This document shows, in pieces, positions 33,562 through 44,451 of a stretch of 64,000 nucleotides of DNA. This DNA is from Molanna angustata (Eukaryota > Arthropoda > Insecta > Trichoptera > Molannidae). The first letter of the stretch is position 1. Each line of letters opens with the position of its first letter. A program made the translations under genes and the position numbers. The stretch covers positions 7,455,552 through 7,519,551 of the forward strand of contig OY754973.1 in NCBI GenBank assembly GCA_963576475.1, in the 5' to 3' direction. The notes under the pieces are model-generated. The model had not been told where the DNA came from and did not search any database. It saw only the letters and a program-made list of their open reading frames with translations.

Positions 33562-33893
33562 TTCCTTGTTAAACAAGTACATATACATCTTCCTGCGTTC
33601 CCTAAAATAAGCAAATAAATGGCAGAGCGGTTAGCGCGCTGGGTTAGTAATCCAGTGGTCGCGAGTTCGAATCCTGCCTCGACCGATCTCGTTCACTTAT
33701 AGGACAAGCATTTATGCTTAGTTTAGGGAACGTAGGAAGATGTATATGTACTTGTATAACAAGGACATATTCATTTTTTTAAAAAAAAAAAAAATGCTTG
33801 TGCTTAGGTGAACGAAATCGGTCGACGCAGGATTGGAACTCGCGACGACTGGATTATTAGCCCAGCGCGCTAACCGCTCTGCCACCGACCCAT
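33562..33893 (-). mobile_element. SINE-A copy interrupted by another SINE-A
   Basis: The tail and body on minus (33562-33619, starting CCTTGTTAAACAAGTACATA) and the rest of the body plus tRNA-like head (33791-33893, ending GCTCTGCCACCGACCCATCT when read on plus) together make one complete minus-strand copy. The gap between them is filled by an opposite-orientation SINE-A. Confidence 0.85.
33620..33790 (+). mobile_element. SINE-A copy nested in SINE-A
   Basis: Plus-strand head GGCAGAGCGGTTAGCGCGCT with B box GAGTTCGAATCC, the body through GGGAACGTAGGAAGATGTAT and a poly(A) of at least ten. The first ten or so bases of the head are missing. The candidate target duplication is short (AAATG at about 33615-33619 and 33791-33795), and its exact length is hidden by the A tail. 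Confidence 0.85.
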
Positions 33894-34078
33894 CTAACTA
33901 ATTATATATCTTGTATCCTTTTTAAACTTTCATATTAATAAATTTACTTTACTTTATTTAAAATACGTCACAGAGTTGTTAATCCTTAAAATAATAGCTA
34001 AATATCATACTCTGTTTTCTAAAATGAAATATATTTTCATTTGTATATCCTTGAGGTATGTTTTTTTTTTATTTTACA

Positions 34079-34363
34079 GTATTTATTGTGACTCAGTCAG
34101 AATTGACTGCATTTAGTTGTGCGCCAAAACAATGTGTAAAGTTAGAAAAAAAAACCGATATTAGTCTATGCAACACATGTAATAACTTGGTGTTAGAAGA
34201 TAGATTGAATTCAGCAAGTGTTAATTTGAACCCAAATTTTGGTTTGTCCCTTCAATTTGCCAAATGTGTGTGTGAACGAAACTTTCCAAGAAAGTTAAAA
34301 ATCTCTTTCTTTCACAAAAACAACGCGTGTTTGATAATTTACGATATCAGGAAAACAGAATAA
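34079..34363 (+). other. Candidate terminal host exon, cysteine-containing
   Basis: An open frame of about 95 codons has non-repetitive, protein-like composition and seven cysteines (CAPKQC, LCNTCNN, FAKCVCERNF, NNACLIIYD) and ends DIRKTE-stop at 34363. A strong splice-acceptor-like sequence, ten Ts then ATTTTACAG, immediately precedes it (to 34078). An ATG at about 34024 with a hydrophobic stretch (MKYIFICISL) is in another frame and would need a change in the T run to join. Either this is the last exon of a secreted or membrane cysteine-bearing protein, or it is chance. I do not recognise the family. Confidence 0.35.
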
Positions 34364-35004
34364 TTGATATGACTTTTTATGTTTTAATTTAAAGTGAGAT
34401 TTGGACATGATATACAGGAACTTATTATATTATGGTCTCCATACATGACACTTCACTCGGTCCGTTACATCGCGTGCTTGTGGCAAATTTAATTTTTCAT
34501 TTATTTTTTGTTACCTAATAATATTTGATGATTATATTGCATATTTTAATGGTTGAACGTTATTTGTTAAAAGCGAGCGCTTATTAACGTGGGAAAATAA
34601 CACGGGTTTTAATGTTACTTGGTTTTGTTATATCCACATTTTTCGTTTTGTATTTTACGCCTATATTCAGACATCATTTATAGGTCCTATTTACAATATT
34701 TCATTAATCGTTATAATATTTTAAAATAGCAATTTTACTAATAAGAGATGAAACAGTAAACGTTGAGAGCTAATGGAAAAATTGTTGTATCTAGGTCAGA
34801 ACTGCCAAAGACAACATCGGTACAACAATATGTATATCCCGAAAGAAGAAATGTTATTATCCCATTTTTACAAGGTTTTGAAAATTATTTTGAATGTTTT
34901 TGTGTTCTTCTTTTATTTTTAAACGTCTATGTTCTATCAAATCAGCAGAATGGGTGTCAGGTTTAGTTCTAAAATTCTATATTGTCTGAATGACATTTAC
35001 ATAA
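34364..35004. other. Unassigned AT-rich DNA
   Basis: A frame at about 34766-34966 (RANGKIVVSRSELPKTTSVQ onward) is protein-like at its start but has no motif or splice context that I can defend. Confidence 0.35.
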
Positions 35005-35190
35005 TTTTTTTTTCTTTTCAAAAGATGAATATGTCCTTGTTAAACAAGTACATATACATCTTCCTACGTTCCCTAAAATAAGCAAATAAATGCTTGTGCT
35101 ATATGTGAACGAAATCGGTCGAGGCAGGATTCGAACTCGCGACCACTGGATTACTAACCCAATGCGCTAACCGCTCTGCCATCGACCCAT
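35005..35190 (-). mobile_element. SINE-A copy
   Basis: Complete minus-strand copy: tail and body from GAATATGTCCTTGTTAAACA, head ending CGCTCTGCCATCGACCCATC on plus. Confidence 0.9.
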
Positions 35191-35689
35191 CTGTATCATA
35201 CATCACCTTATTACATGTTCTCTTATTATTTAAACTTTATATTGTTGTGTGAGATAGTCAGGGGTGTTAATGATTTAACTCATTCCAATGAGGCAGATGT
35301 TAGCTTTCCACTGCGACAATGTCAGTTCTAACAACTTCTCTAATAAGAAGATTCCATAGATTTGGAAATAAATATGCTAATATGAATGACATTATTTCAA
35401 ATTCCCTAGCTATGTACAAGCAAGCATTGTCGGACAATGTTACATCCGAAATGTGCTTTTATTGTTTTGTTGCTTTTTATTCTCTTTATTAATGCAGGTA
35501 GTTTGTCCTTATTTTAATTTTGTATTTTGTGTAAATGTTGCTTTGTTTACTTAAAGCAAAAAAATATTCGGGAGTTGTTTATTATTGATTATTGTAATTT
35601 TTAAATTTAGAAATAAATTTGTATAATACCTACTATTTTCATACTTAGAAACCTAAGTTGGGTTATAAAAAGACTACGACCACCGTGCT
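35191..35689. other. Unassigned AT-rich DNA
   Basis: No feature seen. Confidence 0.4.
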
Positions 35690-35775
35690 GGTTTTCCTTC
35701 TCGATTTTGAGTTCTTCTCTAGGCTGGCAATGAGTCGGAAGAAATTGCCGTTTGTCGATAGACCAAGATTCTAGG
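35690..35775 (+). mobile_element. SINE-C body fragment
   Basis: TTCTTCTCTAGGCTGGCAAT and GGAAGAAATTGCCG match the SINE-C body of 46314-46522. No head is present. Confidence 0.5.
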
Positions 35776-37009
35776 AAATATTAACAATACACTGAAAAAA
35801 AAAAATAAAAAGTATTTCCTCCTTTCCGATATAATTTTATAAGTACAAAAAAGTTCGCATTTGGCCACGCGATGGCTCATATTGCACCAGCAGAGTTACA
35901 ATTACACAAACACCGCTTATCTTTTATCCATTGCTGTTACGTGACATTGTTGTAAAAAAGGATCACATTACGTATTATAGATTTATTGTTTAATTAGAGC
36001 CATGAAATAGTTTAACTTTTTAAACTACCGTGTGGTGTCCATTTTCCAGTTTCAGACGCCTATAGTCAGTAAAGTTATACTTAACCCGTAGTTTATTCTC
36101 GGATTGCATGTCCTGGCTGGCAACCGCTTATCAGGGCATAACATTTTGTCACGAAACATTCGGTACCTAATCCTATACTACGAATAGTCTATTTATCACT
36201 GTGGCATTAAAAACCTTTCATTACATGACAGTCGATTGTCGTCCTTTTAATTTTGAATCCTCAAAGAAAGTTTTGAATCACGTAGAAAGATTAATTGAAA
36301 AAAGTAAATGAAAAAGAAATTGAGGACACCTTTTTGAAATTAAACTCATTTTTTTAAATTTAAATCTTTTACAATAAATTTTTCTAAACTGATTCAAATT
36401 TTTAAATTACTTTAATTCTCAAAATAAACATTTAATTTTATTTTTTGAATATTTCTTAATTTTGATTAAATCGACAGATTAGAAACATGTAAACGCTTTT
36501 TTTAACCTAAAAGTTGTAAAAAGATCCATTCCCTTATCAATCAAGTATGAACTGTTTCATTGAAAATTTACATGTAGGTATTTTACTACTCCCGCTTCCA
36601 CTCCATCCTTTCCGATCTTTTTTATATCATTATATATTTGGTATTTGGGCCTCTTCGTGAGATTCCCTCTTCTCACTCTCAATATTATTATTATTATCGT
36701 TATATTATACTATACGAAGTTATATTAACGATTTTTCCATGAAATAAATTCCTTCATTCGATGAATTTTGTTCATTTTTGTTACATCATATAACGTACGA
36801 TGTACCTACATACATCCGAAACGTATTTTTTATATCTGTCTTTAAAAGCACTCTTGGGCCGGCCTAATTTTTATTTTAGTTATTAAATTTTTATTTCTTT
36901 AAATTTTAATAAATTTCATTTTATATTATGTCCTATTCTGATTAGTTTCATTATACGTAAACCTCTAAATCAACGGGCGACCGTGGATAATAGAAATTTA
37001 TCCACGCGG
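35776..37009. other. Unassigned AT-rich DNA
   Basis: No gene or repeat assignment. A small hairpin GTGGATAA...TTATCCAC lies at 36972-36997, next to the M1 end. Confidence 0.4.
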
Positions 37010-37044
37010 TGAAGGTTTTCACCGTTTGACCAGACTCGCCCCCC
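37010..37044. mobile_element. MITE M1 terminal fragment
   Basis: GGTTTTCACCGTTTGACCAG, then ACTCGCCCCC, is one M1 end followed by CAG. Only this end is recognisable. Confidence 0.6.
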
Positions 37045-37045
37045 A

Positions 37046-37520
37046 GGAGTGGACGTAAATAGGCTGAAGAAGAAAATAAGCTGTTGTGTTTCCAAATAAA
37101 ATATAATTATTGTCTTCACAAAACCTACATAAGGTTGTAGGTAGATCTTGGTGATCTTGAAAATCTGTACATATTATTTTCTCCCGTCCCTCATCCAGGG
37201 GGACAAGTCTGGTCAACCGGCGGAATCACAAACATCCATGTTTACCCATATCATGGATTTAATTATCATATGGAGTTCTATAATATCTTAAAATATTATC
37301 GTTCTCCATAAGATAATTATATCCATGATATGGGTAAACATGGATGGTTTTGATTTCGCCGGTTGACGAGACTTACCCCCAGATCACATTCAAATTGTTT
37401 TGCAGCAAAGTCTCTCATCTCCTCATCCATTTCGTCCAGTTTCGTGCAACCCTTTTTAGCTTTTGACGGTCTTCGAATAATATAAGTCAAAATAATCGCA
37501 TATTTTCTCGGGAGACTCAT
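37046..37520 (-). pseudogene. Unknown ORF split by MITE M1
   Basis: Reading down the minus strand, 37520-37380 is an open frame starting MSLPRKYAIILTYIIRR and running to FAAKQFECDL. 37195-37046 continues in frame as DEGREKIICTDFQDHQDL, then TLCRFCEDNNYILFGN, and reaches HSW at the next M1 end. Removing the 181-bp MITE and one copy of its CAG duplication gives about 98 uninterrupted codons. No domain is recognised; a Cys pair (CRFC) is present. It could be a host gene fragment or a coding piece of another transposon. The M1 end facing the first part reads GGGGTAAGT on the coding strand, resembling a 5' splice site, but no compatible in-frame acceptor was found. Confidence 0.45.
37199..37379. 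mobile_element. MITE M1 with CAG target duplication
   Basis: Palindromic element with arms GGGGACAAGTCTGGTCAACC and, inverted, GGGGTAAGTCTCGTCAACCG, centred on the TATAATATCTTAAAATATTA region. CAG is present at 37196-37198 and 37380-37382. Its insertion splits the ORF at 37046-37520. Confidence 0.85.
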
Positions 37521-38149
37521 TATAAATGACGTTATAATTTATCGCCGATTAAGCGTTATATAAAACGACATAAAAACATTTATAAAGCGTTAACGTTTTC
37601 CTCAAAGCGATGTCAGTATAGAATTTAACTTTGATGTACCTATGTATTAATATCGAGTGAAAATATTTACGATATTTCTAAATCTATTATTGGTACGGTT
37701 GCAACGATTATTTTTGGATATGAGGCAAACTGTATATACACATAAAAGAGATCCAATGCAACTAAATGGAATGCAATAAAATGAAAACTGTTTATACACA
37801 TATTAAATGTAACTGCATGGTGTGTAGTGTATGTAGATATACATACTAGTGTGTATATTTGTATATGTACAGACTGAATGCAAGCACTTTCCCTCTCTCG
37901 TAAATATATACCGTCAGTATACATTGATTGCAGCAATTATATAGAGCTATTCCATAGATTAAGTACAGTCGTTTCATGCAATCCAGTTTGCTAACACCAT
38001 AGAAATCATTATAGAATATCGCGATCGGTTATTCCCGTAAACTTAATATCGATATTATGCCTTCAATGGATTCAAGTTATATACATTTTTCTCAAATACC
38101 CTAGGGTTCATCGTATTACGTATGACGAATTATAACAAATTTGATCGAC
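37521..38149. other. Unassigned DNA upstream of the split ORF
   Basis: No repeat assigned. No TATA or other promoter element stands out above the AT-rich background. Confidence 0.35.
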
Positions 38150-39440
38150 TTCATATTAAAATCACGTGGAAAGTAGGTATATACATGAGACTAATTTTCC
38201 ATAGACATTCTTTTATTTATTTTCTACAATTTCGTCTCTCAAAATTTTCAAAGTGATGTTCTCGAGATCTAAAAAAATTGAGTTTTAATATTGGTAGATT
38301 TGACGGTAACTTTGTGGTAGTCCATGATTACAAAAATAAAAATGAAGCAAATACTTTGCTATAGGAGGAGTGCACTCCCGAAACTAGTAGTGTTTAATTA
38401 TACTCAATAAGTGGTATATAGCAAAGTATTTGCTTCATTTTTATTTTTGTAAATTGAGTTTTATTTTAATTTTCGTCCAACTATACGATCTGTACGAAAC
38501 AGGAACGACGTAATTGACAATATGAATTATACCATTTAAAAAAAAATCAAGACACAAAGTTAAATTGATTAAATAAGTCAAAGTGTTTATATCGTATTTG
38601 ACAGTATTTTTGCTAAATTATATTTCCACATCTAAAAAAATAAACGGATACCGAGGAAACCCCGCAAATTAACTGGGAACTTTGGAATTATTTTTTTATC
38701 TTTATGTTTCCAGGAAATTTACAGTAAAATTTCCAGATTTTACAATGAATTCAAATTGATGTGCTTACATACTTAAAACTTTGAAAAATATTTATAACAA
38801 TAATAGAATATTTATACTTGCAAGTTCACGTATGTCAAGCCAATGCTATAATTTATGTCTTTAGTTTGAAGATGATTATGTCCAGTATTGGCCGAGTAAA
38901 TGAAGAAACCCCAATGTAACTAATCACATATGACAGCCTGTAAGGCCTTAAGTGTGTAATTACATCTTTGTATGAAAAAAGGATTATAGATATCAGAAAT
39001 AAAATTGTTACGAGTTTCGTTAGGATGTTATTGTGTGTATACCGTCAAATCATATGTGTAAAGTGTATTAACTTAGAACTGATTAGTTTCCCATAGACAT
39101 TAATTTGTTTTCTATTATTTCATTTGTCTAAATTTTTAAAATTTCCTCGCGTTCTCTAAAATTGATTTTTTTCATTTTTTTTTCAAACATTGTACAATAC
39201 AAAAAAATATCTATAAAAATACATTTCAGGAATTATCAAAAATTATAAAAGAAAATTAGATTATTGGTACTGTAATTAAGTATTGGTGGTAGGCCTAAGT
39301 GTTTATAAAGATTTTCCATGGACAATATTATTGGTGAAACTCCATTAAGCTAGTTAAAAAGCTCCTTTTCGTTTTTACTAATATTTTATTACAGTGCATG
39401 GTGGAGAGTTTAGTTTTGGCTACATCCCACTCGTTTTTGA
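38150..39440 (+). repeat. Degenerate repeat Z blocks
   Basis: Z blocks occur at 38190-38300 (TAATTTTCCATAGACATTCT, TCAAAATTTTCAAAGTG), 39010-39180 (GAGTTTCGTTAGGATGTTAT, CTGATTAGTTTCCCATAGAC) and the end at 39400-39435 (GTGGAGAGTTTAG...CATCCCACTCGTTTTT). They are interrupted by a small MITE (38328-38452) and by unassigned sequence (38520-38990). Confidence 0.5.
38328..38452. mobile_element. Small MITE with perfect 36-bp inverted ends
   Basis: Arm TTACAAAAATAAAAATGAAG...TTTGCTATA at 38328-38363 is repeated exactly in inverted form at 38417-38452. TA flanks the C/G-terminated ends (TA-CAAAAATAAA...TTTATTTTTG-TA). The 53-bp centre contains a nested GGGAGTGCACTCC-like hairpin. Perfect arms imply a recent insertion or conversion between arms. 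It interrupts a repeat Z remnant. Confidence 0.8.
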
Positions 39441-41282
39441 CATACCGAGTGAGCTCTAGAACTATGGATGCGATGTAACAGGGATATATTAAGGGTTGAA
39501 AGTTTTGACCCTGTTGAGGGTCAGACCATAGTTACCTGTAGTACCTACTGTTAGGGTTTGTTATTTTGTGTACAAATAAGTGATAGGAAGCTATCTCTCA
39601 AACTACAGTAGGGTGCTGATACGATATATGTATGTACAAGCTACCTTTGTTAGACAAACTTTAACCACTCGCTGTGCCTTACAGTGTTTAGGTTAAGTTC
39701 TTAGGAAGCGAGTACTCCGGTATCACTTACCCAAGTTCTAAAAGACTCCCAACGAATGGTGATATTAAAGCGTACATACAGTTTCAAATTTCAAAAACGT
39801 AGTAGATGGCACAAATATGTAAAAATAAACTGTTCTTTGTTTCAATGACGTATCTTTCGAGGATTCTGGAGTAAAGTTTTTCGAAATTTGCTATTTGACC
39901 TATGTATATAACGCCTCGAGACGAATGTCTATTTGTACCTAGTCTTGATTCTCGTCATTATCCTCATCTCCATGCTATCTGTTCTAGGCAGAACGTAGAG
40001 CACCAGTCACTGAACCCAATCCAGACTTAATAAACTTATTCAATTTAGTCTGCAAACAACCACGAAATTCTCGTTTATTCACTTCATGTGAAATTATTTT
40101 TCTGTCCTGCATATCGTGTCAGGTCTCCCTGACATTTGTGCCTTTGTGGGGAAAGCCTCTCTCGTTCTTGGGCAATGGAAAGCAGCTCCTCTACATTTAT
40201 AAAACCGTGGTGAAAGTTCAGGTGAATTTAACACTGATTTTGAAATTACTAAATTAGATTATAATTTGGGAAAAAAATAGTTTCCGTAAAGACTTATCAG
40301 GTTTTTCTTAATAAATGAAAAATCTTGTTTGAAAGCTAGTACTTCGAACGGTATTGACAGAAATAAATAAAATAAACCTATATTTTAATATTCAACAAAT
40401 ATCTTCTTCTTCTACCTTTTTTTAGGCCTGTTGGTCTGTTTATACGTCAGCTCCCCTCCTGTGTCGTGACTCCCAGCTGTCCTTTCATATCTTGGGAGGA
40501 CGTTCTGGAAGTCTGCTTTCTTCGGGAACATTAAAGAAAAATAAGACAAAAGTATTATGGTTAATAAGTCGACATAGCAGGCGAAATGAAAAAAAATGAT
40601 CGATTACGCAAATTGGACCACAAACTTATTGAATACATGTGTATTATTTTTAAAATATGACTAAACAGGTTGTAATTTTTGAAAAGTAAAAGTAATAAAC
40701 TTGGAAAACCACCTTGTTTTTTTTTTAATTTGCTTTGTTAATATGTAGGTTAAATATACCTTAATGCGATCTTTTTTAACGATGTATACTTACTCGAATC
40801 CCCGTATATATTTTTTGCTGCGAGTCGGGATAACCGTTTAGTCGGTGTCTGAGGGTCGCCAATTATCTGCTGGGAACCCCCCCCCACCGTAATAACACGT
40901 GAAAATACCTATTAGGTACTTGTGACATTACGCAATTACTTAGTAGGGGTTTTATACTGTGAACTGATACAGCCACTGGAGGGATAAAGTTAATTCTAAC
41001 CGTCGCGCGTCGCTTAATAAAAAATATAGGAGTGTACCGATTTAAAACGTTTTTTTTTTAAATAAGTTTTTTTTAATGTCGTGGTTGACTAACGTCCAGT
41101 CTATAAGGCTCTGTTTGATTTGGCTTCGCACTACATTCATGAATTATGCCTAAAAATGTGCCATCAGGAAGACATCGTACATTGAAATCATATGAATCAC
41201 AATGAACCAATTCAAAGAATTGGGCCGTCAATAAACTTATTTTTATCGCAGTTTCAATGTTAACGGGTCTTTTAATTTGATT
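39441..41282. other. Unassigned DNA with small repeat traces
   Basis: A repeat Y block lies at 39795-39905 (reverse; CAATGACGTATCTTTCGAGG). At 40405-40510 a TTCTTCTTCT start with GC-richer sequence (GTGTCGTGACTCCCAGCTGT) looks like a minus-strand retroposon 3' end with a GAA tail. A C-run and a CpG-rich spot occur at 40840-41010. No gene seen. Confidence 0.35.
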
Positions 41283-41412
41283 GGTGGAGGCAGCGCGGTT
41301 AGCGCACTATGTTAGTAATCCTGCCACCATCGGACCATTTATTCTTAGTTTAGGGAATGTTCGAGGATGTATCTGTATGTACTTTTACAACGACATATTA
41401 TTCATTATTTAA
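41283..41412 (+). mobile_element. SINE-A, decayed copy
   Basis: GGCAGCGCGGTTAGCGCACT then GTTAGTAATCC (head with the B box deleted), followed by the body TTAGTTTAGGGAATGTTCGA and tail ACAACGACATATTATTCATT. Confidence 0.65.
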
Positions 41413-41502
41413 AAAATAAATATCCTTTTTCACACTATATTACTTATAGCTACCGACACTGAAAAAATCTTAAAGTTAGCAAAGTACCTTTTTGGGTCGG
41501 TT

Positions 41503-41735
41503 AGTCATATTGGTAGTTATTAACCAATATATGATTAAAAATAACAAAGTTGCACTTGGCTATTATCTAACAATTGAATACTGTTAAAATGTAAGTATGT
41601 TACCAATAGCAATGTAAAAAGTCATATTGGTAGTTATTAAACCTATACATGATTAAAAATAGCAAAGTTGCACTTGGTTATTATCTGACAATTTAATACT
41701 GTTAAAATGAAGTTGGTTGCCAATAGCAATGTACT
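41503..41735 (+). repeat. Tandem duplication, about 117-bp unit
   Basis: AGTCATATTGGTAGTTATTA at 41503 and again at 41620. Each is followed by ATGATTAAAAATA(A/G)CAAAG, TTGCACTTGG and CCAATAGCAATGTA. Two units only. Just beyond (41860-42000) is a weaker duplication around AAAGTATAAT(T/A)CTCG(C/T)CAAAT. Confidence 0.85.
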
Positions 41736-42300
41736 TGTTTAAATTTAACCGAGTAACAGGTACCTATACGAACATTTTGTATTCGACATCTGTCAAAATT
41801 GACATTTCATACATAAAAATATTAATATTTCTCAAATTTTACACGATATATTTAAAAAAAATATGAAATAAAGTATAATTCTCGCCAAATATTATATGTC
41901 ACATTAAAAAAAATGATTTAATAAAGTATAATACTCGTCAAATTAGACATGTTTTACTGAAAAATGATTGAATTAAGTTGAATTAAGATGAGATATTCGT
42001 CAAAGATTATCATTATTATTCACAAATATCGTGTGTTGATTTGCTAATATTTACATTTGAGATGTAATGTAAAGATGTTTATACTATTTTGATGTTAAAG
42101 CTAGATTACCAATTAGTATTTTCCGTTTTTCAAAAGAAAGAATGAATAATAACAAAGCTACTAGGTTAAAATTAGCAGATTATTTACTTGGCAATTTTTA
42201 GCAACGAACTTTGCAGGTAGTTATAACAAAGTTTCTTGGTTATTATTGGCAGTAAATTATTTATTTTTAATAACTTCATTTTTTGAGTGTAGTTTTGAAA

Positions 42301-42686
42301 TCATTCCTTCGACGATGGTAAATAGCAGGCCTAGGTGCCGGATGTTGTGGCCTATCCAAGTTGTTCTTTGTTTGGCAATTCTATTCATAAGTTGCCTTGT
42401 CTCTCCAACCCTACTTAGTACCTCGTCCTTGCTGATGTGAACTTTAGCCATGCGTCTGTAGCACCACATCTTAAACGCAGACAGACGTCCCGTTTCGCGA
42501 AATGATTGATGGGGGTAACTGTAGAGGTCGCCCCAGAAACAACTATATAGACCAGATATAATCGGTGACGTGTGCTGTAGCAGTTACAAAGAGATGAAGA
42601 GACTGGCGAACAATAGAGATAAGTGGAAAGATCGAGTGTTTGGCGTAGACCAATCCTAGGATTGTGACCCAGAAGAAGAAGTGGAT
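42301..42686. pseudogene. LINE-G 3' end with inverted 5' part (twin-priming type)
   Basis: The minus strand from about 42485 down to 42301 encodes SAFKMWCYRRMAKVHISKDE, VLSRVGETRQLMNRIAKQRT, then WIGHNIRHLGLLFTIVEGMI. The plus strand from about 42520 encodes GRPRNNYIDQIIGDVCCSSY, then KEMKRLANNRDKWKDRVFGV, and ends with AGAAGAAGAAG. These are consecutive parts of one LINE C-terminus (the MWCYRRM...TWIGH block precedes GRPR-x-YIDQI), so the upstream part is inverted and abuts the downstream part. Candidate 9-bp target duplications GTTTTGAAA lie at 42292-42300 and 42687-42695. Confidence 0.75.
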
Positions 42687-42695
42687 GTTTTGAAA

Positions 42696-44447
42696 AATCA
42701 ACAATCCCTAAGTATTGCTCTTAAACGAGGTTTTATAAATTGTTATTGTCATTATTGTCCTGCATCAAAAGAATGAAAGCTATTTACAAATTGTTGGTCA
42801 GCGGAAATAAGAAATAAATATGCGACTATATATTTCCAAGAAACGTCTGTATCGCGGATAGTTTATCAAGAGTCTTGAACTAAAATTCTGGCTAAGAAGA
42901 AATTTTATGGGTCGATTGTGAAGCTAAATTTCACAATTCGCTTAAAGCGTCGGCTCTTCCTTCATACTGCACCGTACTACGTACCGCTATAGTATGGTGT
43001 AATTTCATTACGTCTATTGATTTATGTATGTTTCCCCTTGAATGAGAGGATGTTACAATGTTGCATACATTATAATATTAGGCATGTGCTAGGAACACAT
43101 TCATCCTGACGAGTTTTAAAGTTGCGCGAGATAATATACTAGCTACGTAGGTATGTATGTACATATACCTACTTGTACAATTGTACAAGTTTTGTTGTAT
43201 TGGATTTTGCACGACCATGACAGCATGTTTCGTTTTGTATATTTTCGCTTTATCCAATTCATTTGGTCTGGCTCTTATTTTTCTAAAATATAAGATAATA
43301 ATACTAATGTCATCTACAGACATTATCTTTGATTTATCGAAAGATTTAAATTATAAGATTGTGATAGTCAGTATTAATAGCTATTCAACAATTAATCCTC
43401 TGATCTGTTAAGCATCTGGATAGGCGAGGGGAATAAATTTAATTTCAAGCGACGAACCTCACAACTGTGATGGATTTATTGATTCAATACTATAAATTAT
43501 TCTTGATATATTCCATGATGTTTGTAGGTACATATGTGTATGTCGTAGTTTGATTTGTTTTGGTATCAGACAATCCTTAAATGCTTTCGTGACATATTCA
43601 TTGTATCTTTATTGCACACAAGACGTGAAATCAGATCACCGGATGATGTAATTCACGCTGTTTTCTGTAACTTGGCTCATTTGCCCAAAAACTTACAATT
43701 ACGAGATTTGGTTTGATGTTAGTTCTAAAGTTGTTGTGTCCACTCGTAATTATTTTCCTAATTTAATTACGTAAATTTTTTTCTCATAGTTTATTTGATT
43801 AACAAATCCACGTTGTTTTTTTATCTACCTACACGACTTTAATTGTTTGTTTACAAGTTGTACTAATTGCTTTACTTTAAAAGATTATTATTTTATCAGC
43901 CGTAAACATTATTTTAGGGTTTTTTGTGTTATAACTTGATATTCTTTGATTGTTTCTCCAATATCATTGCATGTTTAAGTTAAACTTTTTACGATAAGAT
44001 CGTTATGAGCTGTGTAGGTACTACGTATTGTGTTTACTTTTTTTTTGTTTTTCATTCAGAGAATTCCGTGTGATTCATAATATTTTCCTAGTTTGTTTAA
44101 ACCAGTTCTTTGTTTTCAAATTTCAACGAATTGTTGGAGTAACAGGTTACAAAATATTTTATTGTTCAAATTGCAGATGCTCCGAAGAAGAATGGAGTGT
44201 TTGGGTCGATGGCGAGGTCAGAATATTAATTGGATCCTATGTGTGAGTAGTGAGACCTACCCTGACCTTTACCATTGAAACAATTGAGGAAACAATCAAA
44301 TTAATTATATGTTTACTTCAATTTATAATTTTATTTATTTAGTTCGACGATGGTCAATTCTTAGTGAAACTCCATAAAATTTATACAATAAAAAAAGAAA
44401 TATTTTTGTTTCACTGTATTTACCTATGTGACAACTCAATGGTGAAT
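42696..44447. other. Unassigned AT-rich DNA
   Basis: No repeat family identified. A small acceptor-like TTCAAATTGCAG followed by ATGCTCCGAAGAAG at about 44164-44190 could begin a short exon, but there is no supporting context. Confidence 0.35.
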
Positions 44448-44451
44448 TTAA

